64,000 bases of DNA, from assembly GCF_902806685.2 (NCBI RefSeq), contig NC_048564.1, positions 17,422,418 to 17,486,417 of the forward strand, in the 5' to 3' direction. Both the position numbers and the translations under genes were made by a program. Origin of the DNA: Maniola hyperantus. Its lineage: Eukaryota; Arthropoda; Insecta; Lepidoptera; Nymphalidae. The notes beneath the pieces were generated by a model that had not been told where the DNA came from, ran no database searches, and saw nothing but the letters and a program-made list of their open reading frames with translations. This document shows, one piece after another, positions 15,001 through 23,301 of this stretch (position 1 is its first letter; the number at the start of each line of letters is the position of its first letter).

Positions 15001-17517
15001 TAAGCTATCAAGTATTAATACTGTATTCTTCAGTTTAACAGCAGTGTAGAATCAACCAATTCTGAACAAGTTTGGTGTTGTCCTGTAATAAAGCAAAATC
15101 CTCTTTGTTAACAGACAGACCAGCTGCATCTGACGTAAGACACCCACTTGGAGGAAGATGTTCCTAACAGACCAGCTGCATCTGACGTAAGACACCCACT
15201 TGGAGGAAGATGTTCCTGACAGACCAGCTGCATCTGACGTAGGACACCCACTTGGAGGAAGATGTTCCTGTTGCATGGCCGAGCCCACAACTATAGTGAA
15301 GGTAAGTAACCGTAGTTTCTATTTAAAGTAAGCTATCAAGTATTAATACTGTATTCTTCAGTTTAACAGCAGTGTAGAATCAACCAATTCTGAACAAGTT
15401 TGGTGTTGTCCTGTAATAAAGCAAAATCCTCTTTGTTAACAGACAGACCAGCTGCATCTGACGTAAGACACCCACTTGGAGGAAGATGTTCCTGACAGAC
15501 CAGCTGCATCTGACGTAAGACACCCACTTGGAGGAAGATGTTCCTGACAGACCAGCTGCATCTGACGTAGGACACCCACTTGGAGGAAGATGTTCCTGTT
15601 GCATGGCCGAGCCCACAACTATAGTGAAGGTAAGTAACCGTTGTTTCTATTTAAAGTAAGCTATCAAGTATTAATACTGTATTCTTCAGTTTAACAACAG
15701 TGTAGAATCAACCAATTCTGAACAAGTTTGGTGTTGTCCTGTAATAAAGCAAAATCCTCTTTGTTAACAGACAGACCAGCTGCATCTGACGTAAGACACC
15801 CACTTGGAGGAAGATGTTCCTGACAGACCAGCTGCATCTGACGTAAGACACCCACTTGGAGGAAGATGTTCCTGACAGACCAGCTGCATCTGACGTAGGA
15901 CACCCACTTGGAGGAAGATGTTCCTGTTGCATGGCCGAGCCCACAACTATAGTGAAGGTAAGTAACCGTTGTTTCTATTTAAAGTAAGCTATCAAGTATT
16001 AATACTGTATTCTTCAGTTTAACAGCAGTGTAGAATCAACCAATTCTGAACAAGTTTGGTGTTGTCCTGTAATAAAGCAAAATCCTCTTTGTTAACAGAC
16101 AGACCAGCTGCATCTGACGTAAGACACCCACTTGGAGGAAGATGTTCCTGACAGACCAGCTGCATCTGACGTAAGACACCCACTTGGAGGAAGATGTTCC
16201 TGACAGACCAGCTGCATCTGACGTAGGACACCCACTTGGAGGAAGATGTTCCTGTTGCATGGCCGAGCCCACAACTATAGTGAAGGTAAGTAACCGTAGT
16301 TTCTATTTAAAGTAAGCTATCAAGTATTAATACTGTATTCTTCAGTTTAACAGCAGTGTAGAATCAACCAATTCTGAACAAGTTTGGTGTTGTCCTGTAA
16401 TAAAGCAAAATCCTCTTTGTTAACAGACAGACCAGCTGCATCTGACGTAAGACACCCACTTGGAGGAAGATGTTCCTGTTGCATGGCCGAGCCCACAACT
16501 ATAGTGAAGGTAAGTAACCGTTGTTTCTATTTAAAGTAAGCTATCAAGTATTAATACTGTATTCTTCAGTTTAACAACAGTGTAGAATCAACCAATTCTG
16601 AACAAGTTTGGTGTTGTCCTGTAATAAAGCAAAATCCTCTTTGTTAACAGACAGACCAGCTGCATCTGACGTAAGACACCCACTTGAAGGAAGATGTTCC
16701 TGTTGCATGGCCGAGCCCACAACTATAGTGAAGGTAAGTAACCGTTGTTTCTATTTAAAGTAAGCTATCAAGTATTAATACTGTATTCTTCAGTTTAACA
16801 GCAGTGTAGAATCAACCAATTCTGAACAAGTTTGGTGTTGTCCTGTAATAAAGCAAAATCCTCTTTGTTAACAGACAGACCAGCTGCATCTGAAGCATGA
16901 GACCCATTTGGAGGAAGATGTTCCTGTTGCATGGCCGAGCCCACAACTATAGTGAAGGTAAGTAACCGTAGTTTCTATTTAAAGTAAGCTATCAAGTATT
17001 AATACTGTATTCTTCAGTTTAACAGCAGTGTAGAATCAACCAATTCTGAACAAGTTTGGTGTTGTCCTGTAATAAAGCAAAATCCTCTTTGTTAACAGAC
17101 AGACCAGCTGCATCTGACGTAAGACACCCACTTGGAGGAAGATGTTCCTAACAGACCAGCTGCATCTGACGTAAGACACCCACTTGGAGGAAGATGTTCC
17201 TGTTGCATGGCCGAGCCCACAACTATAGTGAAGGTAAGTAACCGTAGTTTCTATTTAAAGTAAGCTATCAAGTATTAATACTGTATTCTTCAGTTTAACA
17301 GCAGTGTAGAATCAACCAATTCTGAACAAGTTTGGTGTTGTCCTGTAATAAAGCAAAATCCTCTTTGTTAACAGACAGACCAGCTGCATCTGACGTAAGA
17401 CACCCACTTGGAGGAAGATGTTCCTGACAGACCAGCTGCATCTGACGTAAGACACCCACTTGGAGGAAGATGTTCCTGTTGCATGGCCGAGCCCACAACT
17501 ATAGTGAAGATAAGTAA
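1..17517. repeat. Satellite array, monomers of 172 + n x 52 bp (n = 1, 2, 3)
   Basis: About 69 head-to-tail monomers were counted by the recurring block that starts gttgcatggccgagccca. The spacing between blocks is always 224, 276 or 328 bp. A constant 172-bp part is followed by one, two or three copies of a 52-bp subrepeat beginning gacagaccagctgc and ending gatgttcct. Copies differ by only a few bases, which implies recent amplification or homogenisation. On the + strand each monomer has a strong donor-like site (gaag|gtaagt) and acceptor-like sites (ttcttcag and ttgttaacag), which would bound an 83-bp exon-like block when n = 1. No reading frame stays open through the array. The repeated 60-78 codon minus-strand frames are by-products of the periodicity. 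The array runs off the left edge of the window, so its full length is unknown. Confidence 0.97.
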
Positions 17518-17730
17518 CCGTAGTTAATCACATTATCTATTAAAAGTAAGCTATCACATGTTAATACTGTATTCTTCAGTTTAACAACAGTGTAGAATCA
17601 ACCAATTCTGAACAAGTTTGGTGTTGTCCTGTAATAAAGCAAAATCCTCTTTGTTAACAGACAGACCAGCTGCATCTGAAGTATGAGACCCACTCGGTGG
17701 CAGATGTTCCTGTTGCATGGCCGAGCCCAC
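17518..17730. repeat. Degenerate terminal satellite monomer
   Basis: This is the last monomer of the array and is clearly more diverged than the rest. Its donor-like site reads gataagt instead of ggtaagt, a short insertion follows it, and the final subrepeat carries several substitutions. It stops at gagcccac, where unrelated LINE-type sequence begins. Divergence at an array edge is expected where unequal exchange no longer homogenises copies. Confidence 0.85.
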
Positions 17731-17957
17731 GACACTTCTCCAATACAATCTTGTATATCAAATATTTGAAAAGAGCAACCGCCGAGTTTCTTGCTGGTTC
17801 TTCTCGGTAGGAAAGGCATTCCGAACCAGTGGTAGATGCATCCGACGATTCGAAAGCACTTGTAATAGTTTATTTGAATAAAAAAGATTTTTATTTTATT
17901 TTTATTTTATTTTATACAATTGCTTTTGCGGTTTGAATTCCTTTAACTCTTTATTTA
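17731..17957 (+). mobile_element. 3' end of a lepidopteran non-LTR retrotransposon inserted in a satellite monomer
   Basis: The block with gccgagtttcttgctggttc, then a run ending ttgaataaaa and a T/A-rich tail, is a 3' terminus I recognise as common in moth and butterfly LINEs. It is 5'-truncated and non-coding. It interrupts a satellite monomer between gagcccac and the sequence equivalent to tgaaggtaag, which resumes at about 17,958. The family name is not certain. Confidence 0.6.
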
Positions 17958-18015
17958 TTGAAGGTAAGCTACCAAATGTTTTTATTATACTCTTCAGTGA
18001 AACAGCAGTGTAGTG
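17958..18015. repeat. Relic of a satellite monomer beyond the LINE insertion
   Basis: The order gaaggtaagctacc, then a T-rich stretch, then cttcagtgaaacagcagtgtag matches the start of the satellite constant region (gaaggtaagtaacc, cttcagtttaacagcagtgtag) with many changes. It shows that the array once extended further right. It ends at the MITE starting at 18,016. Confidence 0.7.
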
Positions 18016-18198
18016 TAAAGTCTGTTTACTAACATAGTGTCGCCACCATATACTTGTGTTTATTATTTATATTCGTATTTTATTACAATAACCATAAGAA
18101 TAATTAGTATTTTATTTTATTCTTAGAATGCAAATACTTACTTAACAAACACAGTAAAAAATAAAGTGAAGCGACACTATGTTAGTGAATATACTTTA
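18016..18198. mobile_element. MITE with about 28-bp terminal inverted repeats
   Basis: The ends are inverted copies of each other. They share a perfect 16-bp core (actaacatagtgtcgc at 18,028-18,043, and its complement at 18,171-18,186) plus the outer six bases taaagt. The interior is AT-rich and non-coding, and the length is 183 bp. It directly abuts the satellite relic. No target duplication is clear, so the superfamily is unassigned. Confidence 0.65.
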
Positions 18199-18349
18199 GT
18201 TTCCGTGACCAATGTCACCAAGCGACGCGCATGCGCCACTGTGTTTTAGTGGGTATTCCAGCCGCGTTTCCGGAAGGAATGCGTAAATGCATTTCCCAGA
18301 CTACGGTTAGGTCAGCCTTGTCTAGATAAGAGTATCAGCCATGCTAATC

Positions 18350-18493
18350 ATGACTAATATTCCCCTTTTCCCTCCCACGAAGCGTCAAGCTTGTGCTAGG
18401 AGTAGTACGACAATAGTGCAATGGGTGTGGTTTGAACCGTCGACCTTTCGGATTTCAGTCTTTTCCTTTAACCGTTGGGCTATTGAGGCTTCT
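18350..18493 (-). mobile_element. tRNA-derived SINE, copy 1
   Basis: Read on the minus strand it starts gcctcaatagcccaacgg, an A-box-like promoter, followed by the B-box-like ggttcaaacc. The anticodon-loop region reads gactgaaa. It is a diverged sister of the copy at 58,821-58,965, and the two align over their whole length. The A and B boxes mark it as transcribed by RNA polymerase III in origin. This is not a functional tRNA. Confidence 0.75.
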
Positions 18494-18985
18494 ATTTATA
18501 TAGATTTCTATAGACATATATTTAATAAAGCGAAATATTTCAGTGAAACGTAAGTTAGAAGCAAATTAACAGTTTGAAAATTCTAATTATAGAGGTCGTT
18601 CATCACCGTATTGCTGCGGAACCCGGAGGTTTAGAACTTTTTTTTAATGCGTAATTAAAAGTAATAAAACCATCCTAAAAAATGAGCTTTATTTTATTAG
18701 GGGGACACATAGTTGGTAGCGATACTGAGTCCCATAGTCACTTGGGCAATGTCCTTTTTCCTGTCTATAATATTAGTATAGAAAAACAGTATAATAAATC
18801 GATTACTGCAAATAAATCACTTCTAATATTTTTTCTTCGAAAAATCGAATTTGATTTCTTTCAAAACCGTTATATTTTGGGTGCAGTTTTTTTTCTGAAA
18901 TTGGTTAGATCAGATTTGTAGGTAATATTACATAGTATCTATTGTGTTCTTTTCATGATATTTCTATCTTTTGTACCTATTCTAC
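18494..18985. other. No gene recognised (about 490 bp)
   Basis: AT-rich sequence. A 79-codon open frame (18,682-18,921, +) resembles nothing I know and is of a length expected by chance. No repeat ends were identified. Confidence 0.4.
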
Positions 18986-19135
18986 TCCCTTTACTACCTC
19001 TCGCACTGCCAAGGGTCACTGGTAGAGATCTCTCATAGAGATGAGTGCTTCCCTGTTCACTTTCGCTCTCTTTTTCTCTTTACTGTAAATGTCTTTGGTA
19101 CAAATAAGAATAAATAAAATAAAATAAATAAATCA
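18986..19135 (+). mobile_element. 3' terminal fragment of a non-LTR retrotransposon
   Basis: A sequence of the type ctggtagagatctct followed by a pyrimidine-rich stretch, ttactgtaaat, and a tail of repeated aataaa is the familiar 3' UTR of a lepidopteran LINE family. It is heavily 5'-truncated, with no ORF left. Confidence 0.55.
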
Positions 19136-19455
19136 ATAATAGTTTCTGGAATAGTTTCAGGTTCGGCTTTGACCGCTTTCAAAATGACTATGATATAGAA
19201 GAGATACGATCTCTCAGTGTATGCCACCCGATAATGAGCTTAGCTATATAACTATAATATTTCGATATATATATTTCGATATTATACTATGTATATGATA
19301 TTTAATATTTCGATGTTAAACGTAAATCAATCTTAGGGTTCCTAGTGTTAGGTTTAATATAACGTTGTAGAATTTTAATATATCTATTTGTTAGCAGTGT
19401 TGTGTCAACCTTTTTTTTCTTGAAACCAGTTAAAGGACTTCGTAAACGACTCGAC
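19136..19455. other. AT-rich spacer without recognised features
   Basis: This holds simple AT-rich sequence, including a ttcgatat-rich patch near 19,258-19,315. No coding support on either strand. Confidence 0.4.
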
Positions 19456-19491
19456 TCGTCGCCGACTGCACTCCGACTCGACTCACAGTAA

Positions 19492-19749
19492 GGCTGCCTG
19501 TCCACTGGTGCGGAGCTAGGTAGCGGAGCGGAGCGAGAAAGTGACGCGGAGCGTAGTTGCGGACTGTGTTTTGTGTTTTTCCATACGCAGAGCTAGCCGT
19601 GCTCCGCTTCCCCTTTCCGCGTTACAATGCATGATTTTTTATATAGTCCGCAAATCCTTGTCCAGCGGAGTGGGAGTTTTATGTAATTCTATTGGTTAAT
19701 ATTTACGCAGCTCCGCTCCTCTCTTCTCCGGACCAGTGGACAGGCAGCC
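19492..19749. mobile_element. Harbinger-like MITE with TAA target duplication
   Basis: The element is bounded by 17-bp perfect inverted repeats (ggctgcctgtccactgg and complement), with CGGAGC-rich subterminal motifs. TAA lies directly on each side (19,489-19,491 and 19,750-19,752). A TAA/TTA duplication is the hallmark of PIF/Harbinger elements. The matching empty site survives in the opposite arm of the surrounding inverted repeat as cagtaaagc. Length 258 bp, non-coding. Confidence 0.75.
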
Positions 19750-19931
19750 TAACGCTTGAAAATCTGAACTTTATATCGTGTTCTTGATGACATTGACTTA
19801 TAAGAGTAGGTGTAGACGAGGGCTCACGAACAAAATGACATAGCTCATGTGGCGTGGTTTGCACCTATGCACACGTTTCTTCTTACAAAACGTAGAAAAA
19901 GTTTTATATTATCAACAGCTTCAGGTTATGC

Positions 19932-19982
19932 ACGCACAACAGACGGAAACGTTTAAGTGCGGAAACCAGCCCAGAGAGAAGC
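19932..19982. repeat. Dispersed repeat fragment, copy 1
   Basis: The block cgcacaacagacggaaacg, followed by tttaagtgcggaaaccagcccagag, occurs again at 50,877-50,926 with few differences. The parent element is unknown. Confidence 0.6.
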
Positions 19983-20352
19983 TTCACTTTATTATAAACC
20001 TAACATAAAGTTTAATAACGATTGCAAAATATTTATATTTGAGACCTCTTGTCATCGACAGTAAATTTAAAAATATTAGAATTTTTCAAATGACAACAAA
20101 AATATCACCAAACAATAAGTCTAAAAATTCGAATAATTTGAAATAAGCTTGTTAGTTGTTGGCTGCTATTTTTCAGGCCGCATTTGAAGCACTTATTTCT
20201 GTCTTATGTTACAATTTTCAACATTGAATGATGTAAGTGAAGAAGAACTTCGTATCTATATTTTAACAAAATGTTAAAAAGTCGACTGTAAGGAACACGA
20301 TATAAAATGCACGTTTCCATGCTTTACTGTTAGTCGAATCAGAGTAGAGTCT

Positions 20353-21066
20353 GCATTGAGTCAGTGTGATGTGCGAAGATCTTAATAGTGCTTATTTGGT
20401 TTTGCAATCTCTACACTAAACTCTAAATGCTAACAGGTCTAAAAGTTCTATGGCAATATTCCCGGAAAAGTATAGCACTAATTTTAGTCCGGTAAGCTTA
20501 GTTCTGCACATTGCTGCAATTTGCCAATTTTTCATATACACCACTAATAATTATTGCTATCATAAAAAAATCTGGGTTGTCAGAATTCGATAATTAAACG
20601 CTTATGCAATTTCAAAAATTAGCAATAATTGGTCAATATTTATTACTAGCGAATACCCGCTCGGCGTGTTCTGCTGCTGAACATATTGCCTTATTCCTTT
20701 TATTTATTGGTCTAAAACTATCTCCGCATTATTGCCTTTCTAATGAAACCAGTTTGGGGCACATCCGTCGGATGGTTTCAAGGTGTATAACGGACATAGA
20801 TAGAAACATTTTTGTTGTCTTATATAGGACTAGGATGTTAGCGTATACGTAGACGTGACACGCGTGTTGATTCTACGTTCAACGCAGCGTAGTTGTTGTG
20901 TGGCCACCATCGATATTAATGACAAGATATGGTCAAGCTAACAATATATTTCAAGGTTTAGAAACCAAATAAATCAGCGCCACCTCTTGAATACTAATGA
21001 ACGACTCGATTGAAATCCAGACGTCACTGAGGTTGCATCGGTGCATGAGCACCAATGAGTCGGTGC
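20353..21066. other. No gene recognised (about 710 bp)
   Basis: Mixed AT-rich sequence up to the LTR element. An 82-codon frame (20,604-20,852, +) has no recognisable content. A short actagcgaatacccgc motif at about 20,646 resembles the complement of a Helitron-like 3' end but is too short to call. Confidence 0.4.
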
Positions 21067-22477
21067 TGTAAGGGTGATAAATCGGGCGGAATAGAAATAT
21101 ACCCGGATACGGAATAATCTACCACCTTACAAAGATTAGAGGAAAAAAATAATTTTAATTTACTTTACTTGATCTATCTACCTAGTAAAGAATAGAAGCT
21201 AGCCGTCGACTCCCTTGTAATGCATATGAGGTGTTATAAATGAAATTTGCTAGATGTTAGGCAAAATTGTTTTTAATGTAACTTTTACCGGGGTCGCTTA
21301 ATACAGAATGATGGCTAATAATGCTTAGTTATTCTAGCTTAATGCCAAGACTTAATTTAGATACATTAGAATGACTTAGGTAGATAGTACATAAGATCTA
21401 TGTTTTAAATTTAAGATGCCATTGGCATGGAATAGACAATGACACAGTAAAATTCATAAAATTGTTTCAAAATAAAAGCTCAGTAGTAAAGACAGGGTTC
21501 TTACTGTACACATACACTAAGAAGGTTCACTAAACTGTTGCAGGATACAAACATTTGCTTACTTGTAGGTGCGAAGACTGCAAGGTAGCTGGACGGCATC
21601 GGCCAAGATCCAAAACTCAATTTATTTGATTCTTCACAACCGAAATGTTTCATTACAAAGATTTTCACCAAGTCTTATCCATAGCAATTAAGTTGTCAAC
21701 GTGAATGTGCAAAAGAAATAAATACGAAAACCGAAAACTAAAAACGGAAACGCAAACGGAAAACGGAAAACTGAAGCTAAACGTAAAACGTAAACGTAAA
21801 CCCTATTGAACTCCTGGCCACCAATGGTTTTCAGAAGTCCACCCACAACCCATTATCCTCATTTATTTGGGAAGTTAAAATAACTGGAACTGAAAGAAAT
21901 CATGAGATTAGGATTTTCTCTAACCAAACCGCCATTTTGTCGAATCCACATTACTTGATTTTTCACTCACCATAACTGATGAAACATTGAAAATACGTTA
22001 GGATGACTAAAATTTATGACTATTGTATTTTTCCAGGCGAAGCCATGGGCGAAGAGAAGTGAGATTTTCCTGGAACGAAAAAAATTCGTCTTCACATGTT
22101 GACTCCAGGAAAATTCTAAATCTCATCAATCGGTGTTGCCAGACGCAACCCGAGTGTGGCCGCTCTCATTTAGTTTGATCATGAAGCCAATTCATTTTTG
22201 AATATTTGCGGAACCTAAGGATATATTATAAGAACCGTTTTGTTAATGACTTAACAATAAACAAATGATATTATGGTTTTATTTAATTATTTTGTTTTAT
22301 TTTTACGACAATTGACAACGAAGCAAACGCCATCTATTGTGGCTCGAATGAACTCTGAACATCGACCCACGCGTAGTTCTGCACCTTGATGCTAGGTGGC
22401 ACCAACATACTTTGAACAAAATAGATTTTAATTAAAAGCGAAACGCTAATTAGTAGTTCAAAATTTACAACGTCACA
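21067..22477 (-). repeat. 3' LTR of the Gypsy element
   Basis: Identical to the 5' LTR except at two sites. In element orientation it starts TGTGACG and ends CTTACA, keeping TG...CA termini. It carries no ORF. Confidence 0.95.
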
Positions 22478-22478
22478 A

Positions 22479-22493
22479 TACTTCCCCTCCTAC
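22479..22493 (-). promoter_or_regulatory. Polypurine tract
   Basis: On the minus strand the run aggaggggaag ends a few bases before the 3' LTR. This is the expected position for the primer of plus-strand DNA synthesis. Confidence 0.8.
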
Positions 22494-23301
22494 GAAAAGG
22501 TTCAACAGGTTGAACCACGCTGCCCTCAGCGTCATCCAACAACTACTAACAATTTGCCTGAAACAAACAAACAAAAAAAACACAGAAGTTACGCGTGAAC
22601 GCACATCTACTACTAACAAGGAAAATTGTCTAACAAAATAAATATACTGAAAACAGTGTAAGGTTTTATACATTATACTTAACTACACAACCCTAACTTC
22701 TAAAAAGAATATATACAAAAAAACTTCATGGTGTCTAAGACACTTGAGTGGAAACATCTTGGCATCATTCTTCAGCTGACTGATAGAATGCGTCTAGGCC
22801 TACGGTGGTTCACTCTTTTAAACTACCATCGTAATATTTGTTACTCAACAAATACGGAAAATCTGGTTGTGAACGGGTCCATCTGATATGGCAACCGTTC
22901 TCTATCCCATTCGGAAAAATAAAACCGAATCAAAATCGGAATATGAGAAAAAAAAAAACGAAATAACTCTCCTAGAAAATAGATCTCGGAACAGAATCGG
23001 AAAAATAACAGAAGTGATCCATTATCTAGAAGGAAAACGAAAACAAAACACAAAACCCCCCCTTTTCGTTATCCCCAAAGTACGATATTTGCATTTTTAC
23101 TTTCTCAACCGGTTGGTCTACCACAAGCATTCCAATCATCACATATTCATCCCTACATACATCCACTACATTCCTCCTCAACTGAACCATGGTAATGTAA
23201 CTGTTAACTCAGAACATCACTACACTCATTCAAATTCCTAATTGAATATTGATAACTTAAATATTCAAACAGTTTAGACCAAACTAAGTAATGGCAAATA
23301 T
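22494..23301 (-). other. Gypsy 3' untranslated region, no env
   Basis: About 0.8 kb between the pol stop and the polypurine tract. The open frames here (such as 22,888-23,241 on +) show no signal peptide, fusion peptide or membrane anchor pattern, so I see no envelope gene. Confidence 0.7.

Larger units (their letters stand above)
19456..20352. repeat. Decayed long inverted repeat, left arm split by a MITE
   Basis: The left arm (ctccgactcgactcacagtaa, then tttatatcgtgttctt near 19,765) reappears inverted at about 20,285-20,350 (ctctgattcgactaacagtaa, tttatatcgtgttcctt). The right arm is continuous, while the left arm is interrupted by the MITE at 19,492-19,749. The pair looks like the termini of an old DNA element whose core (about 19,790-20,285) no longer encodes anything visible. 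Confidence 0.55.

Noticed and set aside
1..17517. CRISPR array
   Set aside because: Units are 224-328 bp with no unique spacers, and the sequence is eukaryotic.
1292..17819. Dozens of near-identical minus-strand ORFs of 60-78 codons (MWARPCNRNIF... type)
   Set aside because: They follow the satellite period exactly, appear only where monomer length keeps the frame open, and have no homologue I know. They are artefacts of the tandem array.
18350..18493. A functional tRNA gene
   Set aside because: Promoter boxes are present but the cloverleaf does not close, and the block continues into a SINE body shared with 58,821-58,965.
22888..23241. 117-codon plus-strand ORF as an envelope gene of the Gypsy element
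   Set aside because: Opposite strand to the element and lacking any signal peptide, cleavage site or membrane anchor.
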